Made by a program: the position numbers and the translations under genes. A stretch of 64,000 nt of DNA, from positions 1-64,000 of the forward strand of contig JAPLDA010000016.1 of the NCBI GenBank assembly GCA_026391945.1, read 5' to 3'. How positions within the stretch are numbered: the stretch's first letter is position 1; every line of letters begins with the position of its first letter. Source of the DNA: Bacteroidota bacterium. Lineage in GTDB: Bacteria; Bacteroidota; Bacteroidia; AKYH767-A; 2013-40CM-41-45. This document shows, piece by piece, positions 7,556 through 15,425 of the stretch. The notes under the pieces are model-generated. The model was given only the letters and a program-made list of their open reading frames with translations. It was not told the origin of the DNA and made no database searches.

Positions 7556-9604
7556 ATGATGACCGATCCAAAACATTTTCCTTTTTATTGCAACAGCCTC
7601 ACACATTATTCGCGGTTCCTTACGCGAGTTGTAAAGGTGGGCACACTTGGCATTGGAGGTAACAATCCCATCCGTATTCAAAGTATGACCACCACCGATA
7701 CGATGAACACGATGGCAACCGTGGAACAAAGCATCCGGATGATTGAGGCCGGTTGCGAACTGGTGAGGATTACGGCTCCCAGCATCAACGAAGCAAAAAA
7801 TCTTCTTCAGATAAAAAACGAACTGCGCAAACGTGGATATCAAACACCGCTTTGTGCTGATATCCATTTTACACCGAATGCTGCGGAGGCTGCAGCACGC
7901 ATTGTAGAAAAAGTAAGAGTGAACCCGGGGAATTACGCCGACCGGAAAAAATTTGAACACATCGAATACACCGATGCAGCATACGATTCTGAACTTTTGA
8001 GAATCCGAGAACGGTTTATTCCGCTTTTAAAAATCTGCAGGGAATATGGAACGGCCATGAGGATCGGAACCAACCACGGCTCGCTGAGCGACCGCATCCT
8101 GAGCCGTTACGGCGACACTCCGCTTGGAATGGTGGAGTCGGCAATGGAGTTTATCCGCATTTGCAATGATGAAAATTACCACGACATCATTCTTTCTATG
8201 AAGGCCAGTAACCCACAGGTGATGGTGCAGGCGTACCGGTTGCTGATTAAAAAAATGTCGGATGTGGGAATGAATTATCCGTTGCATCTTGGCGTAACAG
8301 AAGCAGGCGAAGGCGAGGATGGCCGGATTAAATCAGCTGTTGGCATCGGGGCATTGCTGGAAGACGGAATCGGCGATACGATCCGTGTTTCCCTTACCGA
8401 AGATCCGGAACTGGAAATTCCCGTGGCGAAAAATTTAGTTGACCGTTATAGCAGAAGAAGAGAATTACAGAAAGCAATTCCGGAAGTTGGCAGCAAACAA
8501 ATATCCGATGATGTGTCCCACATCTCACACCCCACCTCTCACATCTTTTATTCACCATTCGAATACCGGCGCAGAGAAACTCATGAAGTCCTGAATATCG
8601 GCGGCCACCATGTTCCGCGTGTGGTTACTGATTTTTCACAACGCGATGAAATCACAGCGGCGTCTTTGTTTGCAGCGGGTTATCAGTATTCTGTCCCTCT
8701 CGACAAATGGAACATTTCCGACCAGGCATGTGATTATATTTTTACGGGAAATCATGTTCCGGATTTTAAAATTCCAGGAACGCTGTCGCTCGTGATGAAT
8801 TATGAAACCTGGAAAAACAATCCGGAAAAAGAAAGATGCTACCCGTTGTTCAGCGTGGATGGATTTTTGAGCGCAGAAAATAAATCGCCCCAGCTAAACC
8901 TTGTCTCTCTTAGCATTTCTTCAATCTTCAATCTTCCATCTTCAATTTTCAATTCCCAAAATGTCGTTTTAGTTTTCGAAACAGAAAATGAACACGGAAT
9001 GGCTGAACAGCGCAGGATGTTCATCGAACTCATGGAGAAAAAATACAATGTTCCTGTCATCATCAAAAGAAATTACAAAAATATATCCGCTGAACAGTTC
9101 CAGCTTTTTTCATCCACCGATTTCGGCGCCTTGTTGCTGGATGGTATGGGTGACGGAACCTGGGCGGATGCGAATGGTGTTGTTTCAGAAAAATTCATCA
9201 ACGCCACGTTGTTCGGAATCCTGCAGGCGACACGAACGAGGATTTCAAAAACGGAATACATCAGTTGTCCGAGTTGCGGACGAACGCTTTTTGATTTGCA
9301 GGAAACCACGGCGAAGATCCGTTCGAGAACCGATCACCTGAAAGGAATTAAAATAGGGATCATGGGTTGCATTGTAAACGGCCCCGGCGAAATGGCCGAT
9401 GCCGATTACGGGTATGTTGGAACCGGTGCCGGGAAAATTACTTTGTACAAAGGCAAAGAAGTCGTACAGAGAAACATTGATTCCGAAAAAGCTGTGGATG
9501 CATTGATTGACCTGATCAGGCTGCATGGGGATTGGGTGGAAGTGAAATCATCAGGTGCAAACCAGTTTGAATTTACGAGTGATAACAACAGTGATTCTAA
9601 GTGA
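7556..9604 (+). CDS. ispG: 4-hydroxy-3-methylbut-2-enyl diphosphate synthase, large type
   Basis: IspG (GcpE) makes HMBPP from MEcPP in the MEP isoprenoid pathway and needs a [4Fe-4S] cluster. The 682 residues follow the large three-part type of Bacteroidota, Chlamydiae and plants: a TIM barrel (about 20-300, with RIGTNHGSLSDR and LHLGVTEAGEGEDG), an inserted domain (about 335-560), and the cluster domain with C571-x2-C574 (CPSCGRT), C605 (GIMGCIVNGPGE) and E612. Two stretches look foreign: 316-332 (DDVSHISHPTSHIFY) and 449-468 (LVSLSISSIFNLPSSIFNSQ). Each is encoded by repetitive DNA (see repeat entries) and keeps the frame. All catalytic parts remain, so the enzyme is probably active. Confidence 0.95.
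   Translation: MMTDPKHFPFYCNSLTHYSRFLTRVVKVGTLGIGGNNPIRIQSMTTTDTMNTMATVEQSIRMIEAGCELVRITAPSINEAKNLLQIKNELRKRGYQTPLCADIHFTPNAAEAAARIVEKVRVNPGNYADRKKFEHIEYTDAAYDSELLRIRERFIPLLKICREYGTAMRIGTNHGSLSDRILSRYGDTPLGMVESAMEFIRICNDENYHDIILSMKASNPQVMVQAYRLLIKKMSDVGMNYPLHLGVTEAGEGEDGRIKSAVGIGALLEDGIGDTIRVSLTEDPELEIPVAKNLVDRYSRRRELQKAIPEVGSKQISDDVSHISHPTSHIFYSPFEYRRRETHEVLNIGGHHVPRVVTDFSQRDEITAASLFAAGYQYSVPLDKWNISDQACDYIFTGNHVPDFKIPGTLSLVMNYETWKNNPEKERCYPLFSVDGFLSAENKSPQLNLVSLSISSIFNLPSSIFNSQNVVLVFETENEHGMAEQRRMFIELMEKKYNVPVIIKRNYKNISAEQFQLFSSTDFGALLLDGMGDGTWADANGVVSEKFINATLFGILQATRTRISKTEYISCPSCGRTLFDLQETTAKIRSRTDHLKGIKIGIMGCIVNGPGEMADADYGYVGTGAGKITLYKGKEVVQRNIDSEKAVDALIDLIRLHGDWVEVKSSGANQFEFTSDNNSDSK
8505..8551 (+). 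repeat. In-frame repetitive segment 1 inside ispG
   Basis: The DNA is built from CACATCTCACACC-like units (CCCACATCTCACACCCCACC, then TCTCACATC) and encodes a linker between the barrel and the inserted domain. It resembles the C/A/T-rich low-complexity repeats found between genes here (for example 24038-24056). Confidence 0.5.
8917..8957 (+). repeat. In-frame repetitive segment 2 inside ispG
   Basis: Tandem TTCAATCTTC/CATCTTCAATTTTCAATTCC units encode ISSIFNLPSSIFNSQ. The antisense reading is the KIEDGRLKIE-type repeat that I know as a common interspersed repeat product in Bacteroidota. It keeps the ispG frame. Confidence 0.6.
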
Positions 9605-9623
9605 ACGAAAAATTCCCCCGCCC

Positions 9624-9667
9624 GGCGTAGCATCCATACGCCGCACTGTGTTCCGGCGTGCTACGCC
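9624..9667. repeat. Inverted repeat downstream of ispG
   Basis: GGCGTAGCA (9624-9632) pairs with TGCTACGCC (9659-9667) across 26 nt that contain another ACGCCG/CGGCGT pair. There is no T-tract. It is the first of several palindromic pieces filling 9605-9790. Confidence 0.7.
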
Positions 9668-9686
9668 CGAATGCCACGATAGTCTA

Positions 9687-9720
9687 TTTCGTTCGCGAGC
9701 TTGCGAATGAGCCAACTTCT
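9687..9720. repeat. Left copy of a 34-nt repeat flanking the 9831 gene
   Basis: The segment containing GAGCTTGCGAATGAGCCAAC matches 10933-10966 in the same orientation with 6 differences in 34 positions. The two copies bracket the single gene 9831-10901. Confidence 0.65.
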
Positions 9721-9790
9721 TTAATTCATTTCTCATTAGTGGCAATATTACGCTACGCAAACACACGACGCCTTACTGTCGGAATAATGA

Positions 9791-9798
9791 TACCTTTG
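9791..9798 (+). promoter_or_regulatory. -7 box (TACCTTTG) for the 9831 gene
   Basis: TACCTTTG fits the phylum consensus and lies 32 nt before the ATG at 9831. No clear TTTG is present 19 nt upstream. Confidence 0.45.
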
Positions 9799-9830
9799 AA
9801 ACAAAATAAACAACAACCAATATTTAACAA

Positions 9831-10901
9831 ATGACAAATTTTATAAAAAGATTTTCAGCGGGAACGATTGCTCTCTTAATAGGTGTATCTGCGTTCGGTC
9901 AAAACTGTGGACAAGCCATAAAAGACGGAGGGAAATTAACCCTCGTTATCCAATCGTGGACTAATCCATTGTTAGCGGATGCCAAATTTCTAAAAGCAAA
10001 AGATGATAAGAAAGATGAACAGATAGCGGCTTACAATGCAGATGTTCAATCGGGGAAAATAGCACCGGCAAGTAATTACCCGATGTCCTTTACATTCAAA
10101 AAAGGAAATTTAAATGGATGGGATGAATACATCCTGACCACCACTATTGCCGGGACTGATTACTCCAGTTATCTTTTTTGTAACCAGGATACGCTCTATC
10201 AATTTCGCAACCTTGGCGTTGTTCGAATTGGAACTGCTGAAAATCCTGTGGGTGAAACCGTACAGGGAGCTCAAAAATTACCGACCCATATGAAAGTAGG
10301 AGACGTGCTGTCGCCCTTTCAGGATTTTGGATTTCTCTATCCACAAACAATGGACAATAAAGTGAGGATAACGGTTTCGGCCGGATTCAAAACGTATGAC
10401 AAAATTGGATATGGCATCTTTCAGGATTCTAAAGACAACAATAAAACTAAAGAGGGACTCTATACGACACCTACACCCTATGAAATTTTTAAACAAGTTC
10501 CGGTAGACGTTAAAGAAAAAATTAGTTTCTCAACCCATACTATTAATTATGTAAATGCCAAGGTTAAAGCAGAAGAACAAGTAACGATAAGTGGCGTAAA
10601 TTACAATGCATTTATTATTGAATCAGAAACATGGACTAACGCAACGATGGCTGTCAACTATAAATCGGCCGATAAGAAATTTACAACTGAACAAATCATT
10701 GCTGATATAGCCGGCCAGGACAAAAAGGTGGAGAAAAAAATGGAACGACAAGCCTTAAAAATTGGTTATGTAAATGAACTGGGATACAATGTTACATACA
10801 AGAAAGAATGGTTTGTGCCCCAAATCGGCATTGTAAAAACGGTCGCCTTCGACACGTATGGTGGGATATCAACAATCATGACCACTACGGAGTTGCAATG
10901 A
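9831..10901 (+). CDS. Secreted protein of unknown function
   Basis: This 356-residue protein has a Sec signal peptide (FSAGTIALLIGVSAFGQ, cut probably after GQ) and a predicted beta-rich periplasmic or outer-membrane-associated body. The body contains two early Cys (C26 and another near 120) and several KxxV/TY strands. I recognise no enzyme motif and no T9SS tail. The gene is more A+T-rich than its neighbours and uses more AAA, ATA and TTA codons. It is bracketed by related 34-nt repeats and other palindromes on both sides, which fits a cassette gained as a unit, though this is inference. It has its own -7 box and no operon partner. Confidence 0.7.
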   Translation: MTNFIKRFSAGTIALLIGVSAFGQNCGQAIKDGGKLTLVIQSWTNPLLADAKFLKAKDDKKDEQIAAYNADVQSGKIAPASNYPMSFTFKKGNLNGWDEYILTTTIAGTDYSSYLFCNQDTLYQFRNLGVVRIGTAENPVGETVQGAQKLPTHMKVGDVLSPFQDFGFLYPQTMDNKVRITVSAGFKTYDKIGYGIFQDSKDNNKTKEGLYTTPTPYEIFKQVPVDVKEKISFSTHTINYVNAKVKAEEQVTISGVNYNAFIIESETWTNATMAVNYKSADKKFTTEQIIADIAGQDKKVEKKMERQALKIGYVNELGYNVTYKKEWFVPQIGIVKTVAFDTYGGISTIMTTTELQ

Positions 10902-10932
10902 ATGTTGTGTTGTAGCCTTCCGATCGTCGAAG

Positions 10933-10966
10933 TTTCGTGTACGAGCTTGTGAGTGAGCCAACTTCA
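10933..10966. repeat. Right copy of the 34-nt repeat flanking the 9831 gene
   Basis: This matches 9687-9720 (28 of 34 positions). It also lies within its own inverted repeat: GTCGAAGTT at 10926-10934 pairs almost fully with AACTTCAAC at 10960-10968. Confidence 0.65.
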
Positions 10967-11048
10967 ACCTTATAAACCGGTTGCGGAAAATTTATGGCGT
11001 AATCCGTTACCGGATTTTTGCATTGCAGTTGCAATAGGCATAAATGAC

Positions 11049-11091
11049 GGTCGAAGTTGTCCACGCACTTTCCTCCCGTGAAACTTCGACC
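11049..11091. repeat. Long-stem inverted repeat
   Basis: GGTCGAAGTT (11049-11058) and AACTTCGACC (11082-11091) form a perfect 10-bp stem. The arm sequence TCGAAGTT is shared with the hairpin at 10926-10968, so both belong to one repeat family. The gap 10902-11167 holds only these elements and no gene that I can support. Confidence 0.7.
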
Positions 11092-11167
11092 CGCGTGGGA
11101 TACCGCCAGCAGGATTTCATTTACTCACCTGCACATTTTCAAATCATCCAATCAACACATCACCCAA

Positions 11168-11458
11168 TCATTTCCCTTCATTTTCCTTTCTCAGTTTCTC
11201 GTATTCTTTTTCGGTGCTGGTTATTTTATCATCGTGATAAGCGCCGAAGTAATGAAACGCCATCCCGATTCCCCAGCCGAGCATCGGCCATACCGGCCAC
11301 GGCCAGGCTCCACGACCCGTTTCATGATCATCACTGATAAACCACAATGCCCAGAAAAAAGCATTCATGATAAAATAGGTGGCCAGGTGTTTTTTGAACG
11401 ATGCGCGCTTTTCCGCGATCTTCCAGAGAGCTTCATTACGTTGTTGGTTCGGTTCCAT
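11168..11458 (-). CDS. 2TM domain protein
   Basis: This 96-residue protein has two membrane helices (HLATYFIMNAFFWALWFI and WPVWPMLGWGIGMAFHYFGA) between charged ends. The family (2TM domain) is usual in Bacteroidota and often found next to, or fused with, regulators such as LytTR proteins. Here it is the last gene of the five-gene operon and starts 4 nt after the stop of the winged-helix regulator. A role in membrane sensing together with that regulator is inferred from position only. Confidence 0.85.
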   Translation of the reverse strand: MEPNQQRNEALWKIAEKRASFKKHLATYFIMNAFFWALWFISDDHETGRGAWPWPVWPMLGWGIGMAFHYFGAYHDDKITSTEKEYEKLRKENEGK

Positions 11459-11461
11459 TTT

Positions 11462-11758
11462 TTATTTTTTTGAAATGTACGATTTAAGATTGCTCACATA
11501 CTCATCAAATGCCTTTACTCCTTTTGCTGTGACCTTGCATGTTGTTAGCGGGTAATTGTCACGGAAACTTTTCGTAACGGAAATATATTCTTCTTCCGCC
11601 AGTTTTGAAAGCTGAACACTTAAATTACCGGCGGTGGAATTTGTTTTCTCTTTCAGGTAAGAAAACTCGGCTTCCTTCACACTGATCAGAACAGACATGA
11701 TGGCAAGACGAAGTTGGGAATGTAATACCGGGTTAAGTTCTTTAAACATCAGGTTCAT
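11462..11758 (-). CDS. Winged-helix transcriptional regulator
   Basis: This 98-residue single-domain DNA-binding protein begins with LNPVLHSQLRLAIMSVLISV, then has a helix-turn-helix (FSYLKEKTNSTAGNLSVQLSKLAEEEYISV) and a wing (VTKSFRDNYPLTTCKVTAKG) and ends with a short dimerisation helix. This is the layout of the MarR/PadR-like short winged-helix family (HTH_27 type). It lacks a ligand-binding domain. It lies between a polytopic membrane protein and the 2TM protein, so it probably controls the operon or a membrane response. Confidence 0.85.
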   Translation of the reverse strand: MNLMFKELNPVLHSQLRLAIMSVLISVKEAEFSYLKEKTNSTAGNLSVQLSKLAEEEYISVTKSFRDNYPLTTCKVTAKGVKAFDEYVSNLKSYISKK

Positions 11759-11821
11759 TTGATGATTGGCAAATTTGATAATTTGATGATGAGGCCATGC
11801 TCCATGATATTTTAATCATCA

Positions 11822-12409
11822 TCAGCTTTTCAAATTTTCAAATTTATTTTTCAGCATGTGTCCGGGAATGATGTATCCCAGCATGACGGCTGAGGCAAGG
11901 ATGAGTATCTGTATTTCGACTGCAAAGAAAAAACTGGCGATGCATAAAATCCAGTTGATAATTCCACCAATGATAATGGGTTTGAATTTGATGGACGCTC
12001 CGGAAACAAACAACCACATGCCATATACCATCATGATCATCGGATAGGCATTCAGTTGCAGCTTGAACTGAAAAAACAATACGATGAAGAGAGCAACCAT
12101 GAACGCGATCCCGACATATTTCATGATCCAGTCAACATAGGTTTTTACACGTTGTTTTTTTTCCTGCCTGCGGCTATATAGAATGGTCGCCAGGGCGCCG
12201 GCAGGCATCAGGATGAGCCAGCCCAGGAAATTCATTTCCACATTCATTCTAATCATCACAAACTGTGAAATGCTGGCGACAAAAACGAGCCAGCCCCAGA
12301 TGAGATAATAGAAACTGTCGTCCTCCATTTCTTCCTTTGCAGAGCTGATCATCTTTTGTATCAACTCGAAACTTTCCGTTTCCGTCAATTGTTTTTCTTT
12401 CTTTTCCAT
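11822..12409 (-). CDS. Polytopic membrane protein of the receptor operon
   Basis: This 195-residue protein is chosen to start at the ATG at 12409 (MEKKEKQLTE), because a longer reading would overlap the upstream gene by about 100 nt. The N-terminal 45 residues are charged and cytoplasmic, with ESFELIQKMISSAKEEMEDD, followed by about six membrane helices arranged in pairs (FYYLIWGWLVFVASISQFVM and so on) with a basic loop RRQEKKQR. I know of no defined function. The arrangement with a regulator and a 2TM protein downstream recurs in Bacteroidota. A repeat-like AT-rich gap of 63 nt separates it from the regulator gene. Confidence 0.8.
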   Translation of the reverse strand: MEKKEKQLTETESFELIQKMISSAKEEMEDDSFYYLIWGWLVFVASISQFVMIRMNVEMNFLGWLILMPAGALATILYSRRQEKKQRVKTYVDWIMKYVGIAFMVALFIVLFFQFKLQLNAYPMIMMVYGMWLFVSGASIKFKPIIIGGIINWILCIASFFFAVEIQILILASAVMLGYIIPGHMLKNKFENLKS

Positions 12410-12437
12410 GGCTTTGTTCTTTGATTCGTGATTCGTA

Positions 12438-13094
12438 TTACTCTGGCTTCCTGCATTCATCCAGCGCAGCTTTGCATCTCGTTTCTCCCCAATGCGGCAT
12501 GATGCTGCTGGAAGGTTTGAACTTCGCAAATTTTTCAAGCGCCTTCTCCAAAACAGGAATGGCTTTTTCTTTTCCTCCGCCGAATTGTTCAGGAGTATAT
12601 ACCAGTCCCTGGCCTCTCAGGAAATAAGAACGTGGATTTTCAGGATCCAGTTGCATGGCTTTACCAAGCAGGATACTCGACCGCATTCCCAGTTGTTGTC
12701 CGCGGTTCTGCGGATCAACGGAAATCTTCATGGAAGTAACAAATGATTTCATCACATAAATTTCTGACTGATCCGGCTTAATCGAATCGGCTTTGCTGAT
12801 GAGCGCTTCTGCTTTATCAAGGCACTCATCCTTTTTAGGATTTTCCTTTTGCTGTAATCCAATCATCACTTCGCAAAAAGATTGATAATAAAGTGGCAGC
12901 CATTCCTTCGGGTTCGCAGCAGCAATCCGTTCAAATGCATTGTAAGCATCCTGGTAAACAGTTCCTGCCGTTTCCGCTTTGGCAGAATCCATCATGGCGA
13001 TGTTTTTCTCCATCGCTTTTACATACTTCGCATCTTCTGCATTCATGGTGGTCGCGATGAGCAGTGCGAATAAAATTCCTGTGAGTGTTTTCAT
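12438..13094 (-). CDS. Periplasmic TPR-like protein
   Basis: This 218-residue protein has a short signal peptide (KTLTGILFALLIATTMNA) followed by helical repeats. Residues about 150-185 (LLGKAMQLDPENPRSYFLRG) are a clear TPR unit, and YQDAYNAFERIAAANPKEWLPLYY resembles another. It should lie in the periplasm or be attached to the outer membrane. It is the second gene of the operon, 66 nt after the TonB-dependent receptor, and probably acts as a scaffold or partner for that receptor. Confidence 0.82.
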   Translation of the reverse strand: MKTLTGILFALLIATTMNAEDAKYVKAMEKNIAMMDSAKAETAGTVYQDAYNAFERIAAANPKEWLPLYYQSFCEVMIGLQQKENPKKDECLDKAEALISKADSIKPDQSEIYVMKSFVTSMKISVDPQNRGQQLGMRSSILLGKAMQLDPENPRSYFLRGQGLVYTPEQFGGGKEKAIPVLEKALEKFAKFKPSSSIMPHWGETRCKAALDECRKPE

Positions 13095-13160
13095 TTTATT
13101 TTCCGGGTTGAATTAAGTTGATTGATTGATATAATAGTTTGTTATTTTTTAAGGTTATTC

Positions 13161-15320
13161 TCAATTGTATTTATCCGAATCATCTTTCTGCGAACCGATG
13201 TTAATAAAAATGGCGGCGAAGAAAGTCCGTGTGGCTGCAGGACCGATGGCTTCCCGCCTGGAACCGTCATGCGAATACCGGTACGTAAAAACCTGGTCGA
13301 TGCCCAACACGTTGCCGATTGAAAACACCAGCACCGTAAAATTTTTTTTGATGGAGGTGAGGTAATTAAAATTCAAACTCAGGTTATGGTAGTCCGGAGT
13401 ACGGTCGCCGAGAAAGACGGGATTGTTCGGGTTGAAATAAGGCCGGCCTGTCGCATACACGTAGGTGAAGCCGGCAAACGTATTCCACTTCGGAAGAAAA
13501 TATTTCCAGACCACGCTGGCCGTATGCTTTGCTGCAAAGGTCGGTGTTGCCTCAACGGGGTAATTGTGGTAGTTTCTTTTGGTGTCGAGGAAGGAATAAG
13601 AGATCCAGTAATCTCCATACTTCAGCGTTTTCTTATCGCGCCAGAAAAGTTCAAAACCTTTTGCATAACCGTTTCCGGAATTACCGGGTATCACCGCTTC
13701 TCCATTCGCAAAGAAAATCGTATTCAGCTTGAAAAGATCGCTGTACTTTTTGTAATAGCCTTCGATGCGGAATGTTTGTTTCTCATCCACATGCTGAAAG
13801 TTGAGAATGTAATGGGTTGCCTTTTCAAAAGCAAACCCGGAAGAAGGATAGGTGGTGAGATACGACTTATCGGGCGCCTGGAAAAAATCTCCGTATGCAA
13901 AAGATACCTGGCTGAACTCACCGGTTTTGTAAGCGAGTGAAGCGCGCGGTGCGATGTTATTTTTATTCAGCGCTGCGGAATTTTCAAACCGTCCGCCAAA
14001 CCGTGTAACCAGTTTTTCCGTGACATAAAAATCCGCTTCTGCATACCCGGCATGATAGGTTTCATCAAACGGTGTTGAATATTGATTGTACGAAGTAGCA
14101 GATACGGGCTTCTGAAACTCCCAGCCAAAACGAATGGTGGATAATTCCCCGAATGGTCTCGACAACATAATGCGTGATTGAAAAAGATGATTCGTGCTGA
14201 GAATTTTATTGGTATCAATGCTGATCTTGTCTTTGTTATAGCTGAAGGATGCTGCTGTAAACAAGGTCCATTTCCTGCCGATGATTTCTTTGTAAGTGGC
14301 ATTCGTAAAAACATTGTTGTTGCCCAGTGAAAAATTTCTTTTCCGCTGAAGCGATGGGTCGGTTGTATCGGGAAAAGCAAGTGCAAGATCAGAATAGGCA
14401 TAGTTGACAAAAGCTTTGAGGATGCCTGTTTGAGAAGTCTTATGGCGGAAAGTCAACGAGCCATTCCCTGATTGCGGAGCACGGCTCCAGTCTCTTTGCT
14501 GTTTAAAAATGGCATAGTAAGGAGTGAGGTTGATGTAACCGGCATACACACCAAAACTGGTATTTTTCCACCGGTTCGTTTTCCCGATACTTCCACCTAC
14601 ACTCATGAAGCCGGCATTGATTGCCGTTTGTTCAGGCATATCCTGCGTTTCCAGAATCAATGCGGATGACATCGCCTGTCCGTATTGAGCTGAATAACCG
14701 CCGCTGCTGAATGAAGTTCCTTTAAACAAAAAAGGAGAAAACCTTCCGCGTTGCGGAACATCAGGCACCGAAGAAAAATATGGATTGTCCACGAGCAAGC
14801 CATCAATAAAAGTTTTGGTTTCAGAAGCATCGCCGCCGCGCACATACAATCCTTCCTTCTCACCAACCACGCCCGTTCCGGGAAGTGTTTGAATGGCTCC
14901 ATATATATCACCGGCTGCACCGGCAGTTGTCACAATATCCAGCGGACGAAGGATGGTAATTTTCCTTTCATCGCTGGCTTCAAACGATCCGGCAGAAATG
15001 GTGACCGTCTTCAACTCACTCACGGCTTCTTTTAAAGTTGCCTTGCAGGTAATTTCTTTTCCATCAAGATTTATTTTCTGATCAGATGGCTGGAAGCCGA
15101 GAAACGTAACGGAAAGAATTTTTTCTCCTTTCTCATCGGTGGTAAATGAAAATTTTCCATTCGCATCGGAAGAGGCGCCATCATATGTATCCTTGATAAA
15201 AACATTCGCGCCCGGAACCGGCTTGCCTTGTTTGTCGGTAACGGTGCCGGTTATTTTTGTCTGCGCCCACAAACTGAACGGGGCACAGGAAATAAACAGT
15301 AAGAATATCAGGCGTTTCAT
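13161..15320 (-). CDS. TonB-dependent receptor with carboxypeptidase-like regulatory domain
   Basis: This 719-residue outer-membrane receptor has a signal peptide (1-19), an N-terminal beta-sandwich of the CarboxypepD_reg-like type (about 20-105: ITGTVTDKQGKPVPGANVFI), a plug domain (about 115-235: GLYVRGGDASETKTFIDGLLV) and a 22-strand type barrel to the C-terminus. Its substrate is unknown. There is no SusD-like gene beside it, so a polysaccharide role is not supported. It is the first gene of a minus-strand operon with a TPR protein, a membrane protein, a winged-helix regulator and a 2TM protein, and it has a well-formed promoter at 15346-15376. Confidence 0.93.
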   Translation of the reverse strand: MKRLIFLLFISCAPFSLWAQTKITGTVTDKQGKPVPGANVFIKDTYDGASSDANGKFSFTTDEKGEKILSVTFLGFQPSDQKINLDGKEITCKATLKEAVSELKTVTISAGSFEASDERKITILRPLDIVTTAGAAGDIYGAIQTLPGTGVVGEKEGLYVRGGDASETKTFIDGLLVDNPYFSSVPDVPQRGRFSPFLFKGTSFSSGGYSAQYGQAMSSALILETQDMPEQTAINAGFMSVGGSIGKTNRWKNTSFGVYAGYINLTPYYAIFKQQRDWSRAPQSGNGSLTFRHKTSQTGILKAFVNYAYSDLALAFPDTTDPSLQRKRNFSLGNNNVFTNATYKEIIGRKWTLFTAASFSYNKDKISIDTNKILSTNHLFQSRIMLSRPFGELSTIRFGWEFQKPVSATSYNQYSTPFDETYHAGYAEADFYVTEKLVTRFGGRFENSAALNKNNIAPRASLAYKTGEFSQVSFAYGDFFQAPDKSYLTTYPSSGFAFEKATHYILNFQHVDEKQTFRIEGYYKKYSDLFKLNTIFFANGEAVIPGNSGNGYAKGFELFWRDKKTLKYGDYWISYSFLDTKRNYHNYPVEATPTFAAKHTASVVWKYFLPKWNTFAGFTYVYATGRPYFNPNNPVFLGDRTPDYHNLSLNFNYLTSIKKNFTVLVFSIGNVLGIDQVFTYRYSHDGSRREAIGPAATRTFFAAIFINIGSQKDDSDKYN

Positions 15321-15345
15321 AATTCAATTTTTATAAACTGGATAC

Positions 15346-15376
15346 AAACATAAATTAGTTTACAATACAAACCAAA
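15346..15376 (-). promoter_or_regulatory. Promoter TTTG-N19-TATGTTTG of the receptor operon
   Basis: On the minus strand TTTG (15376-15373) and TATGTTTG (15353-15346) are exactly 19 nt apart, the textbook Bacteroidota arrangement. The receptor ATG follows 25 nt later. Confidence 0.8.
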
Positions 15377-15425
15377 TTATTTTAATATTTTTTTTTCATC
15401 CTCGGGATTTTGAATAAAAAAAGGA

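Noticed and set aside
9605-11100. An insertion sequence around the 9831 gene
   Set aside because: Repeats are present but no transposase frame or target duplication can be seen, so I describe it only as a bracketed gene.
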